Assembly (NCBI GenBank): GCA_946183175.1
Contig: CAMHBH010000038.1
Location: 1 to 16,591 of the forward strand
Source of the DNA: an uncultured Oscillibacter sp.
GTDB lineage: Bacteria > Bacillota > Clostridia > Oscillospirales > Oscillospiraceae
Direction of reading: 5' to 3'
DNA length: 16,591 bases
How positions within the stretch are numbered: position 1 is the stretch's first letter; the number at the start of each line of letters is the position of its first letter. Below, piece by piece: positions 1-6,765 of the stretch. Made by a program: the position numbers and the translations under genes. The notes beneath the pieces were generated by a model. It saw only the letters and a program-made list of their open reading frames with translations, was not told the DNA's origin and searched no databases.

Positions 1-956
1 AGCTACATTGCGTCGTTGAGCGGTTCGATACTCTCATTCAGGGCAATGTAGCTAATCCCCACGCGCGGCCCGTGGCGGAGCTTGTCCTGGTAGATGTCGC
101 CGTGTACGAAGAACTCCGCCTCCGTGCCCATGGTGTCCAGGTCGAGAATATCGAGTTCCCCCTTCTCAAACATGAGCCTCTGTGCCTCCGAATCGGACAC
201 CAGTTGAATGTCCAGCCCGTCACAGCGCGGCGGCCCCGCCCAGCAGTTTTCGTTCGCCGTCAGAAGCATACGTATTCCCGGCGTCCACTCCTCAAAGATA
301 AACGACCCCGTGCCAATCGTCGCCTCCGGGACTTTGCCGAACAGTTCCCCGGCCCCGGTCGTGCTCTCCTCGTCGAGAATCGACGCCCCCGGCGTCGACA
401 GGCACGCCAGGAACGCCGCGTAGGGTTCCGCCAGCGTGAAGGTGAAATCGTAGTCGCCCTCCTCGCGGAAGCCCGCCAGAGATGCCGCGCGTCCTTCCAT
501 CAACTCCCGCGCGCCCAGAATCGAGACCGCGATGTCCTGATTGCACGCGTCCGGGTGCGTCAGCAGCCGCCGGAACGTGAAACCTACGTCTGACGCCGTC
601 AGCGGCGAGCCGTCGCTGAACGTCACGCCCTCCCGCAAATGAAACGTGTAGGTCAGGCCGTCCGGCGAGACCGTCCACCACTCCGCCAGCGACGGCACGA
701 TTTCGCTCCTCCCGCTCTCCGGGTCGGAGCCTACTTCTACCAGCCTGTCGAATACGTTCAGCGGCACGGTGTAGTATTCCGAGGTACACTGCGGGTCTAC
801 GGTGTCGGGGGTTTCGTCCACGAAGCGCAGGTAATTGCCCGCGCTGTATCCCGTCGCACGCTCCACGCTGTTCCGCGCCGGCGTCGCCGCGCAGGATGTA
901 AGCAGTAGCGGAAGTATGATAAAGGCAGTCAAACTTTTTATTTTCTTCCAATACAT
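1..956 (-). CDS. ABC-transporter solute-binding lipoprotein, family 5 (partial)
   Basis: The first 317 residues of a dipeptide/oligopeptide-type (SBP_bac_5) solute-binding protein; the C-terminal part lies beyond the left window edge, since this family usually runs to 500-600 residues. A basic N-terminus (MYWKKIKS) and hydrophobic stretch lead to the lipobox LTSC with Cys22, so the mature protein should be a lipoprotein on the outer face of the membrane. Residues 40-130 carry the usual opening of the family: a multi-part YLRFVDETPDTVDP start, LAEWWTVSPDGLTYTFHLRE and the SDGSPLTASDVGFTFRRL block. The start ATG at 956 has GGGGAGG eight bases upstream. It probably delivers peptides or a related solute (nickel and sugars are alternatives) to a permease outside the window. 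The family is clear; the substrate cannot be told. Confidence 0.9.
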
Positions 957-1031
957 TCAATCAACCTCCCCTGGATATCGCGGAAATGAGAAGATTTGGA
1001 AACTATTTTCCAGAAAACCGCACATTTTTTG

Positions 1032-1060
1032 ATTATAGCACAAAGCGCCCCGATTTTCAG
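1032..1060 (-). promoter_or_regulatory. Promoter of the solute-binding protein gene
   Basis: Read on the minus strand there is a perfect TATAAT (1037-1032) preceded by TGC, an extended -10 element. A weak -35, CTGAAA, lies 17 bp upstream (1060-1055). This would give a leader of about 70 bases before the ATG at 956. Confidence 0.7.
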
Positions 1061-1073
1061 TAACCGTAAGATG

Positions 1074-1092
1074 AAATTTGTGTTACAAATTT
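1074..1092. promoter_or_regulatory. 19-bp perfect palindrome, possible operator
   Basis: AAATTTGTGTTACAAATTT: 8-bp arms around a 3-bp centre. It lies 13 bp upstream of the putative -35 of the minus-strand solute-binding protein gene, in the AT-rich intergenic region 957-1249 (293 bp). That region otherwise holds only the two divergent promoters. The position would suit an activator or a dimeric regulator. The regulator is unknown. Confidence 0.45.
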
Positions 1093-1197
1093 CCCGCCGC
1101 CCGACGGAATATTTTTATTTTAGCCCACGGCGAAAGGAAAGTCAACTGCGTGATTATCGGTACTTTTCTATATACGCGAACTTTCTCGCGTCGGCGA

Positions 1198-1226
1198 TTG
1201 CAACCGCGCCCAAATTGTGGTATACT
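1198..1226 (+). promoter_or_regulatory. smpB promoter, TTGCAA-17-TATACT
   Basis: -35 TTGCAA (1198-1203), a 17-bp spacer, and -10 TATACT (1221-1226) preceded by TGG, an extended -10. The expected start site is near 1233, only about 17 bases before the proposed start codon. The -10 box overlaps the GTG at 1217, so that GTG cannot be the translation start. Confidence 0.8.
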
Positions 1227-1249
1227 TTCCCGGAAAGGAGGGGAGCGCC

Positions 1250-1714
1250 ACGGAAAAAAAAGGTATCAAGCAAGTCGCCCAGAACCGCAAGGCCCGCCAC
1301 GATTACTTCATCGAGGAGCGCTACGAGGCCGGAATCTCGCTCTCCGGCACGGAAGTCAAGTCCATTCGCGCCGGGACGCTCAATCTCAAGGATTCCTACT
1401 GCTCCGTCCGCGACGGGGAACTCTTCGTCCACGGCATGCACATTTCGCCCTACGAGAAGGGCAATATCTTTAACAAAGACCCTGTGCGCGACAGACGCCT
1501 GCTCATGCACAGGCGCGAAATCCGGAAATTACACGCGCTCGTCCGCGAGGAGGGCTACACCCTCATCCCCCTGAGCGTCTACTTCAAAAACGCCCGCGTC
1601 AAGCTGGAAATCGGCCTCTGCCGGGGCAAGAAGAACTACGACAAACGCGCCACCATCGCCAAGCGCGACGCCGAGCGGGAAATCGACCGCCACCGTAAGG
1701 AATGGAACCGCTGA
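1250..1714 (+). CDS. smpB: SsrA-binding protein SmpB
   Basis: SmpB binds tmRNA (SsrA) and brings it to stalled ribosomes in trans-translation. About 154 residues are read from 1250, the normal family length. The N-terminal motif QNRKARHDYFI, then GTEVKSIRAGTLNLKDSY, the FVHGMHISPYE loop and the basic C-terminal tail (KKNYDKRATIAKRDAEREI) are all characteristic. The start is unusual. No ATG, GTG or TTG lies between the -10 box and the conserved N-terminus. The strong Shine-Dalgarno AAGGAGGGG (1235-1243) sits six bases before ACG (1250), giving (M)EKKGIKQVAQN. The only in-frame GTG, at 1217, is upstream of the expected transcript start. So this is either a rare ACG start or a T-to-C sequence error. 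The cyclophilin follows after 24 bp, probably in the same operon. No ssrA gene was seen in the window. Confidence 0.93.
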   Translation, partial: TEKKGIKQVAQNRKARHDYFIEERYEAGISLSGTEVKSIRAGTLNLKDSYCSVRDGELFVHGMHISPYEKGNIFNKDPVRDRRLLMHRREIRKLHALVREEGYTLIPLSVYFKNARVKLEIGLCRGKKNYDKRATIAKRDAEREIDRHRKEWNR

Positions 1715-1738
1715 CACAGCGGGAAAGGAGTTTTCACC

Positions 1739-2272
1739 ATGTCCGACACCAAAAACCCCATTGCCACCATTACCATGCAGGACGGGCAAATCATGCGCGC
1801 CGAACTCTACCCCGACAAGGCACCCAATACCGTCCGGAACTTTATCTCCCTCGCCAACAGCGGATTTTACGACGGCCTGATTTTTCATCGCTGTATCCCG
1901 GGATTCATGATTCAGGGCGGTTGCCCTAACGGCACCGGAACAGGCGGCCCCGGCTACGAAATCCGCGGGGAGTTCTCCGGCAACGGCTTCGCCGGGAACG
2001 ATATCCGCCACGTCACCGGCGTGCTGTCGATGGCCCGCACCATGGACCCCGATTCCGCCGGGAGTCAGTTCTTCATCATGGTCGCCCCCGCCGGACACCT
2101 CGACGGGCAGTACGCCGCCTTCGGACAGGTCATCCAGGGCACCGACGCCGCAATCGCCATTTCGCGCGTGCCGCGCAATATGATGGACGACAAGCCCAAA
2201 AAGCCCCAAACCATTCAAAGTATCCGCGTCGACACCTTCGGCGTAGACTATCCCGAACCCGAAAAGCGCTGA
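1739..2272 (+). CDS. Cyclophilin-type peptidyl-prolyl cis-trans isomerase
   Basis: A 177-residue cyclophilin that catalyses cis-trans isomerisation of X-Pro bonds. With no signal peptide it should be cytoplasmic. The catalytic core is visible: FHRCIPGFMIQGG with Arg51, GTGTGGPGY, SMARTMDPDSAGSQFFI with the Gln-Phe-Phe of the binding pocket, and GHLDGQYAAFGQV. The residue matching the cyclosporin-contacting Trp121 of human CypA is His120, so low cyclosporin sensitivity is expected. The ATG at 1739 follows GGGAAAGGAG with good spacing. It lies 24 bp after smpB, so co-transcription is likely. Its last 25 bp overlap the end of the convergent minus-strand gene at 2248. No terminator is visible between them. 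Confidence 0.93.
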   Translation: MSDTKNPIATITMQDGQIMRAELYPDKAPNTVRNFISLANSGFYDGLIFHRCIPGFMIQGGCPNGTGTGGPGYEIRGEFSGNGFAGNDIRHVTGVLSMARTMDPDSAGSQFFIMVAPAGHLDGQYAAFGQVIQGTDAAIAISRVPRNMMDDKPKKPQTIQSIRVDTFGVDYPEPEKR

Positions 2273-2736
2273 CACCACCGCCGCAAAAAGTACGCCGCGC
2301 CCCGTTGCGGTACGCAAGGCCCCCGCAACAGCCACAGTCCCAACAGCGGCAGAAAGTCCTCGAACGGCGCGGGCAGTCCGGGAAGCGGTATCTCCTGCGG
2401 CTCTATGACCCCGCCCCCCGGCGCGGGTAACGCCCGCTGTACGCACAGCACAGGCTCCTCCAAACTCGAAAACGTCAGGCTGTCGCGCGGCGAAAGCCCG
2501 TAGGACGCCGCCCGCCCCGCCCGTACCCGCGGCAACGCCTCCGCCGTACAGCTCCCCGGTATCAGCAGTAAGCCGCAGTCGATTTCCGCGCACCGTAACT
2601 TCCGGCACCCGTCGGGCGTCAGGGCCAGCACGCCCCACGACCGCCGCCGTACTCCCGCGCGCGTCCGCACTCGCCGCGCCCCCGGCGGCAACCACTCCGC
2701 CCACGCGCGCGGACAGCCGTATATTCCGCTCTCCAT
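2248..2736 (-). CDS. Conserved-looking hypothetical protein
   Basis: 162 residues with no recognised domain. It has no signal peptide or membrane segment; the stretch LLPLLGLWLLRG near the C-terminus is short. Notable segments are VLALTPDGCRKL, a cysteine-containing EIDCGLLLIPG, SYGLSPRDSLTFSSLEEP and LPGLPAPFEDFLPL. They read like a real, folded protein, and the frame is uninterrupted between two real genes. I have the impression that similar proteins occur in Oscillospiraceae, but could not search. The ATG at 2736 has only a weak GGGGTGG upstream. The gene is convergent with, and overlaps by 25 bp, the cyclophilin gene, and is divergent from the DUF5662 gene. Function unknown. Confidence 0.6.
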   Translation of the reverse strand: MESGIYGCPRAWAEWLPPGARRVRTRAGVRRRSWGVLALTPDGCRKLRCAEIDCGLLLIPGSCTAEALPRVRAGRAASYGLSPRDSLTFSSLEEPVLCVQRALPAPGGGVIEPQEIPLPGLPAPFEDFLPLLGLWLLRGPCVPQRGAAYFLRRWCQRFSGSG

Positions 2737-2805
2737 GCCACCACCCCGCCACAGGTTTCCCCGTTCCGCCGCCCCGTATGCGGGTTTCAGAGAGGAAGTG
2801 CCGCC

Positions 2806-3342
2806 TTGTTACACATTCTCGCCCACTGGAAAACCGTCCACCAGCACCGGAAACTCGTCCGGCAGGCCTGTTTCCGCCTCGGCCTCTACTGGCAGGGCCT
2901 CACGCACGACCTCTCGAAGTATTCCCCCGTGGAGTTCCTCGCCGGGGCCCGCTACTTTCAGGGCGACCGCAGCCCCAACGACGCCCAGCGCCGCGAGTAC
3001 GGCTACAGCGCCTCGTGGCTGCACCACAAGGGCCGCAATAAGCACCATTTCGAGTATTGGACGGACTACGGCCTCAACGGGGAGGGTATCTGCGGCGTCG
3101 AAATGCCCAAAAAGTACGTCGCGGAGATGTTCTGCGACCGCGTCGCGGCGAGTAAGGTCTATCGCGGCGACAAGTACACCGACGCCGACCCTTACGAGTT
3201 CTTCTTACGCGGCAAGGAAAAGCGTCTCCTGATTCACCCCGCAACGTCTGACCTCATAGAATCCATGCTCCTCAAACTCCGCGACGAGGGCGAGGACGCC
3301 GCGTTCGACTACATCCGCCGGGAAATCCTGGGCAAAAAGTAG
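2806..3342 (+). CDS. DUF5662 family protein
   Basis: 178 residues matching, from memory, the DUF5662 family (sometimes mis-annotated as catalase), a cytoplasmic family of unknown function in Firmicutes. The His-rich blocks that define it are present: THDLSKYSPVEF (His34-Asp35), FQGDRSPNDAQR, and the WLHHKGRNKHHFEYW block with His73, His74, His80 and His81. CDRVAASKVYRGDKY and a C-terminal alpha-helical tail follow. The HD pair and clustered histidines suggest a metal-binding HD-like site, but that is inference. The start is TTG at 2806, eight bases after AGAGGAAG. The GTG at 2798 is out of frame. It is divergent from the hypothetical gene ending at 2736. A terminator follows at 3361-3392, so it is probably a single-gene unit. 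Confidence 0.85.
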   Translation: MLHILAHWKTVHQHRKLVRQACFRLGLYWQGLTHDLSKYSPVEFLAGARYFQGDRSPNDAQRREYGYSASWLHHKGRNKHHFEYWTDYGLNGEGICGVEMPKKYVAEMFCDRVAASKVYRGDKYTDADPYEFFLRGKEKRLLIHPATSDLIESMLLKLRDEGEDAAFDYIRREILGKK

Positions 3343-3360
3343 CCTTCCGCAATGCACACC

Positions 3361-3392
3361 GTGACGACGGCGGGGCCGTCACTGTCTTTTTC
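3361..3392 (+). terminator. Rho-independent terminator after the DUF5662 gene
   Basis: An imperfect GC-rich hairpin (outer GTG/CAC, inner ACGGC-GGG-GCCGT, with an ACG bulge) spans 3361-3382. It is followed by TGTCTTTTTC. It separates this gene from the pckA promoter. Confidence 0.65.
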
Positions 3393-3423
3393 TGCATATC
3401 CGCGCGAAATTTTGTAAAAAACC

Positions 3424-3452
3424 TTGCTATTCCCGTTTGAAGCGAGTATAAT
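3424..3452 (+). promoter_or_regulatory. pckA promoter, TTGCTA-17-TATAAT
   Basis: -35 TTGCTA (3424-3429), exactly 17 bp, then a perfect TATAAT (3447-3452). The start site is expected near 3459, giving a leader of about 60 bases. Confidence 0.85.
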
Positions 3453-3457
3453 GCCTC

Positions 3458-3470
3458 CCGGACTGTCCGG
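3458..3470. promoter_or_regulatory. 13-bp dyad at the pckA start site, possible operator
   Basis: CCGGACTGTCCGG is a perfect inverted repeat with a single central base. It begins at the predicted +1 of pckA. The single-base centre rules out a normal RNA hairpin, so a DNA-binding repressor site is more likely. A partial copy of the arm, CGGACT, recurs at 3473-3478. Confidence 0.45.
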
Positions 3471-3520
3471 AACGGACTTTCCCACCACAAATTTTTTCCA
3501 CACACGGAGGAATGTCACCT

Positions 3521-5107
3521 ATGGAAACCTACGGCCTCGAAAAAATCGGCATTATCAATCCTTGCGCGGTCTACCGGAATCTCAACCCCGCGCAGTTGAC
3601 CGAACACGCGCTCCGTCGCGGCGAGGGCACGCTGTCCAAGACGGGCGCGCTCGTCGTCAAGACCGGGAAGTACACCGGGCGCAGTGCCAAGGACAAGTTC
3701 ATCGTCGATACGCCCGCCGTCCATGACGAAATCGCGTGGGGCGACGTGAATATGCCCATCGAGAAAGAGAAGTACGACGCCATTCTCGCCAAGGCCAAGG
3801 CCTACTTGCAGGGCCGCGAAATCTTCATCTTCGACGGCTTCGCCGGGGCCGACCCCAAATACAAGCAGAATTTCCGTATCATCACCGAGCTGGCCTCCCA
3901 GAATATGTTCATCCACCAGCTCCTCCGCCGCCCCACCGCCGACGAACTCAAGGATTTCAGCATTGACTATACCATTATCGCCGTGCCCGGCTTCAAGTGC
4001 ATTCCCGAAATCGACGGCTCCCGCTCCGAGGCCATTATCCTCGTGAACTACGAGGAACACATGGTGCTCATCTGCGGCAGTCAGTACGCCGGGGAAATCA
4101 AGAAGTCCGTCTTCTCCGTCATGAACTACGTCCTCCCGAAAATGGGCGTGTTCCCCATGCACTGCTCCGCCAATATCGGCAAGGGCGGCGATACCGCCGT
4201 ATTCTTCGGCCTGTCCGGCACCGGAAAGACCACCCTTTCCGCCGACCCCAACCGCGCCCTCATCGGCGACGACGAGCACGGCTGGGCCGACGATTCCGTT
4301 TTCAACTTCGAGGGCGGCTGTTACGCCAAGTGCATTAACCTCACGGAAGAGGGCGAACCCGAAATTTACCACGCCATCAAGTTCGGCGCCCTCGTCGAAA
4401 ACGTCGTCATGGACCCCGAGACCCGCGAGTTCGACTTCTTCGACGATTCCCTCGCCGTCAATAGCCGCGTCGGCTACCCCGTCGACTATATCCCCAACGC
4501 GGAGCTGTCCGGCATGAGCACCAGCGTGCCCAAGACCGTGGTCTTCCTCACCGCCGACGCCTACGGCGTCATGCCCCCGATTTCCAAGCTCAACCGCGAA
4601 CAGGCTATGTATTACTTCGTCTCCGGCTTTACTTCCAAGGTCGCCGGTACCGAAATCGGCATTGAGGAACCCGTGCCGACGTTCTCGACCTGCTTCGGCG
4701 CGCCGTTCCTGCCCCTCGACCCGTCCGTGTACGCCGGAATGCTCGCCGAGAAAGTCGAACACTCCGGGGCCAATGTCTACCTCGTCAACACCGGGTGGAA
4801 CGGCGTACACGACGAGAACGGCAAGCAGAAGCGCATGAGCCTGAAGTACACGCGCGCGATGGTCACCGCCGCCCTCAACGGCGACATCGAAAAGGGCGAG
4901 TTCTTCACCGACAAGACGTTCGGCGTACAGGTGCCCAAGGCTATCGCGGGCGTACCGTCCGAGATTCTCGACCCCGTCAATACGTGGGAGAACAAGGACG
5001 AGTATCGCAAGCGTTGCGAAATGCTCGCCAAGAGTTTCCGCGAGAACTTCAAGAAGTACACGCACATGAGCGCGGAAGTCGCCGCCGCCGGCCCCAAGGC
5101 TGACTAA
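3521..5107 (+). CDS. pckA: Phosphoenolpyruvate carboxykinase (ATP)
   Basis: 528 residues, the full length for the ATP-dependent class. It interconverts oxaloacetate + ATP with PEP + CO2 + ADP in the cytoplasm. In anaerobic fermenters it often runs toward oxaloacetate. Signature motifs are present in order: TGRSAKDKF (substrate-binding Arg54), SQYAGEIKKSVF (Tyr189, metal and phosphate-binding lysines), PMHCSAN with the metal His, the P-loop FGLSGTGKTTLSADP (about 229-243), the kinase-2/metal motif LIGDDEHGWADDSVFNFEGG (about 247-266), and the C-terminal YTRAMVTAALNG region. The ATG at 3521 is chosen because GGAGG (3506-3510) is ten bases upstream. The ATG at 3512 is only one base away from it. 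The gene has its own promoter and terminator and is monocistronic. GC-rich, C-ending codons match the chromosome. Confidence 0.98.
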   Translation: METYGLEKIGIINPCAVYRNLNPAQLTEHALRRGEGTLSKTGALVVKTGKYTGRSAKDKFIVDTPAVHDEIAWGDVNMPIEKEKYDAILAKAKAYLQGREIFIFDGFAGADPKYKQNFRIITELASQNMFIHQLLRRPTADELKDFSIDYTIIAVPGFKCIPEIDGSRSEAIILVNYEEHMVLICGSQYAGEIKKSVFSVMNYVLPKMGVFPMHCSANIGKGGDTAVFFGLSGTGKTTLSADPNRALIGDDEHGWADDSVFNFEGGCYAKCINLTEEGEPEIYHAIKFGALVENVVMDPETREFDFFDDSLAVNSRVGYPVDYIPNAELSGMSTSVPKTVVFLTADAYGVMPPISKLNREQAMYYFVSGFTSKVAGTEIGIEEPVPTFSTCFGAPFLPLDPSVYAGMLAEKVEHSGANVYLVNTGWNGVHDENGKQKRMSLKYTRAMVTAALNGDIEKGEFFTDKTFGVQVPKAIAGVPSEILDPVNTWENKDEYRKRCEMLAKSFRENFKKYTHMSAEVAAAGPKAD

Positions 5108-5150
5108 TGCAATACCGGGCGACATGCCCCCTCCGGGCCTTGCGCCCTGC

Positions 5151-5179
5151 CTCCCCCGTTGACACGGGGGAGACTTTTT
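5151..5179 (+). terminator. Rho-independent terminator after pckA
   Basis: A 9-bp perfect stem, CTCCCCCGT (5151-5159) with ACGGGGGAG (5164-5172), a 4-base loop, then ACTTTTTC. The stem core and the following ACTTT resemble the hairpin at 9470-9497. Confidence 0.9.
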
Positions 5180-5234
5180 CCCTGAAACCTGACCGTTTTC
5201 TTGTCTCCCCGCCGCGCAACAGAAAGGAAACCGT

Positions 5235-6104
5235 ATGCGTTATTATGGAAGCGTCTACCGCCCGCCGTCCGAGGCCTACAGCCTCATCGTACAAGTCACC
5301 TACGGGTGCAGTCACAATACCTGCGCGTTCTGCTCCATGTACAAGGACAAACGTTTCGCCCTCCGCCCGCTCGACGACATCCTCGAAGATTTCCGTCTTG
5401 CCCGCGCGGCCTATTCGCATGTCGGGCGCGTCTTCCTCGCCGACGGCGACGCGCTTGTCCGCAAGGCCGCCGACCTTTACACGATTCTTGACACCGTGCG
5501 CGAACTCTTCCCGGAGTGCGAACGCGTGACCTGTTACGCGTCGCCGGCAAGTATCCGCGTCCGCGCGGAAGACGAACTCCGTACCCTGCGCGAAAAGGGC
5601 CTGACGATGGTCTATATGGGCCTCGAATCCGGGAGCGACCGCGTACTGGAGCGTATGCGCAAGGGCCACACCGCCGCGGAAATTGTGGACATGGGGCGCA
5701 AGGTTCGCCGGAACGGTATCGCGCTGTCGGTGACGGCGATTACCGGACTTGGCGGCCCGGAACTCCTCCAAGAACACGCCGTAGAGACCGCGCGCGCGTT
5801 CAACGACATGAACCCGGAGTACATCGGCCTCCTGACGCTCATGGTAGAGCCGGGCACGCCGCTTTACGACTGGGTACACGACGGGTCTTTCCGCCTCCTC
5901 GACCGCGTACAGGTACTCGAAGAAACGCGGCTGTTGGTGTCGGCGCTGGACAGTCCGGGGAGCGTATTCCGGATGAACCACGCGAGCAACTATCTGTCGT
6001 TGCGCGGGACGCTCAACGCCGACAAGGAAGTAATGTTGTCGGAAATCGCGCGCGCCGGACAGGATTTGTCGCGCCTGCGCCCCGAGGGCTGGCGGGCGCT
6101 GTAG
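5235..6104 (+). CDS. Radical SAM protein of unknown substrate
   Basis: A 289-residue radical SAM enzyme. The [4Fe-4S] cluster motif is GCSHNTCAFCSMYK with Cys25, Cys30 and Cys33, i.e. CX4CX2C rather than the common CX3CX2C. Later radical SAM barrel features are FLADGDAL, the YMGLESGSDRVLERM block (the SAM-binding ESGS region) and AITGLGGPE. The C-terminal part (LMVEPGTPLYDWV and onward) matches no accessory domain I recognise; there is no SPASM, B12 or TRAM segment. The start ATG at 5235 follows AGAAAGGAAA. No promoter is evident in the 55 bp after the pckA terminator, so the gene may depend on read-through or a weak promoter. It ends 12 bp from the convergent yafQ gene. The Elp3/MiaB-like barrel class (COG1032-type) is likely. 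The function is unknown. Confidence 0.9.
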   Translation: MRYYGSVYRPPSEAYSLIVQVTYGCSHNTCAFCSMYKDKRFALRPLDDILEDFRLARAAYSHVGRVFLADGDALVRKAADLYTILDTVRELFPECERVTCYASPASIRVRAEDELRTLREKGLTMVYMGLESGSDRVLERMRKGHTAAEIVDMGRKVRRNGIALSVTAITGLGGPELLQEHAVETARAFNDMNPEYIGLLTLMVEPGTPLYDWVHDGSFRLLDRVQVLEETRLLVSALDSPGSVFRMNHASNYLSLRGTLNADKEVMLSEIARAGQDLSRLRPEGWRAL

Positions 6105-6116
6105 GCAACGTTCAGT

Positions 6117-6386
6117 TTACCGGAATAAATCAGAGTGTGTGCCCATACGGTACAAAAACAGTCCGTCCTCGTTATAGCGGTATATCAAAAGCCAATCCGG
6201 CTCAATGTGACATTCCCGGTAGCCGATATAGTCCCCAATCAGGGTGTGGTCGCGGTTTCTGGGCGGCAAGTCCTCCGGCTTTCTCAGCGTGTCAAGAATT
6301 TCCTGAAACCGTCCCATATCCTTGTGACGCTTTAGGCAATTCTTGATATCCCGACGAAACTGTTGAGATTCCTTTACCCTTAACAC
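6117..6386 (-). CDS. yafQ: YafQ-family type II toxin (mRNA interferase)
   Basis: An 89-residue RelE/YafQ-superfamily toxin. E. coli YafQ cuts mRNA in the ribosome A site. The active-site set of that enzyme can be matched: His47 (DHTL), His60 (ECHIEPDW), Asp64 with Trp65, and His84 with Phe88 (GTHSDLF). All are present, so it looks intact. The start is GTG at 6386, overlapping the antitoxin stop by 7 bp (GTGTTAA). GGAGG about six bases upstream lies inside the antitoxin gene, an arrangement expected for translational coupling. It is convergent with the radical SAM gene. GC content is lower and A/T-ending codons are more frequent than in neighbouring genes, which suggests acquisition. A DinJ-type antitoxin directly upstream supports the call. 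Confidence 0.9.
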   Translation of the reverse strand: MLRVKESQQFRRDIKNCLKRHKDMGRFQEILDTLRKPEDLPPRNRDHTLIGDYIGYRECHIEPDWLLIYRYNEDGLFLYRMGTHSDLFR

Positions 6387-6673
6387 GCTTCATCCTCCAA
6401 CAGTTTGGCGATATACTCCTCTGTGCTTCCGTCGAACCAATCCCCGCCGCCGTTGTCGAGTTCCGCAAAGGCGGCAAGTGTTTCGTCATTCGGGATTTCC
6501 CCCGCGCACGGTTCCGGATTCCGTGCCCGGAAAGGCTCGCCGTTATTGCGAACCATGTCGCGGAGGAAAATGCTGACCGCGGATGAAACATCCATACCAA
6601 GCCGTCTCAAAACGACCTGCGCCTCACGCGCCAGCGCGGGGTCTACCTGAATGCTGTAAGCGTTTTCGCTCAT
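6380..6673 (-). CDS. dinJ: RelB/DinJ-family antitoxin
   Basis: 97 residues. The N-terminal ribbon-helix-helix region, YSIQVDPALAREAQVVLRRLGMDVSSAVSIFL broken here by description (about residues 5-36), has the alternating beta strand and the two helices typical of RelB/DinJ. The C-terminal part is acidic (ETLAAFAELDNGGGDWFD and a terminal YIAKLLEDEAC) and should wrap the toxin. The ATG at 6673 is chosen because GGAGG (6685-6681) lies seven bases upstream; longer in-frame starts would overlap the promoter. It is the first gene of the operon and by family knowledge represses its own promoter, alone and with YafQ. The toxin follows with a 7-bp overlap. Confidence 0.9.
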   Translation of the reverse strand: MSENAYSIQVDPALAREAQVVLRRLGMDVSSAVSIFLRDMVRNNGEPFRARNPEPCAGEIPNDETLAAFAELDNGGGDWFDGSTEEYIAKLLEDEAC

Positions 6674-6695
6674 GCAAACACCTCCTAACGAAAGG

Positions 6696-6724
6696 ATTCT
6701 ACCATACAGGCAGACGAATTGCAA
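6696..6724 (-). promoter_or_regulatory. dinJ-yafQ promoter, TTGCAA-17-TAGAAT
   Basis: On the minus strand, -35 TTGCAA (6724-6719), a 17-bp spacer and -10 TAGAAT (6701-6696). The -10 ends 22 bases before the antitoxin ATG. The -35 hexamer is self-complementary and also fits the opposite-strand promoter. Confidence 0.75.
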
Positions 6725-6746
6725 CGGGATTAGCGGGTGCTGTAAT
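6719..6746 (+). promoter_or_regulatory. Possible promoter of the small antitoxin-like gene
   Basis: The same TTGCAA (6719-6724) is read on the plus strand, followed after 16 bp by TGTAAT (6741-6746). This lies 19 bases before the ATG at 6766. It is weaker than its minus-strand counterpart. Confidence 0.4.
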
Positions 6747-6765
6747 CATTAAGAAAGGTATCGTC

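Noticed and set aside
1217..1249. GTG at 1217 as the smpB start
   Set aside because: It overlaps the TATACT -10 box and lies upstream of the expected transcript start; the 11 extra residues are not SmpB-like and the Shine-Dalgarno would be inside the gene.
957..1249. A riboswitch or ssrA gene beside smpB
   Set aside because: The AT-rich gap shows promoters and a palindrome only; no tmRNA-like ends or conserved aptamer could be recognised.
1529..2752. A 407-codon minus-strand frame across smpB and the cyclophilin
   Set aside because: It opposes two clear genes and its translation is compositionally biased; the 162-residue frame in the same area is the better reading.
3512..3520. ATG at 3512 as the pckA start
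   Set aside because: It is one base from the GGAGG sequence; the ATG at 3521 has workable spacing.
3515..5125. A 536-codon open frame antisense to pckA
   Set aside because: pckA is unmistakable on the plus strand; the antisense frame is Gly/Val/Asp/Glu-rich low-complexity translation caused by GC-rich third positions.
5049..5981. A 310-codon minus-strand frame opposite the radical SAM gene
   Set aside because: The plus strand encodes the cysteine cluster motif and a full radical SAM barrel; the antisense frame has no domain.
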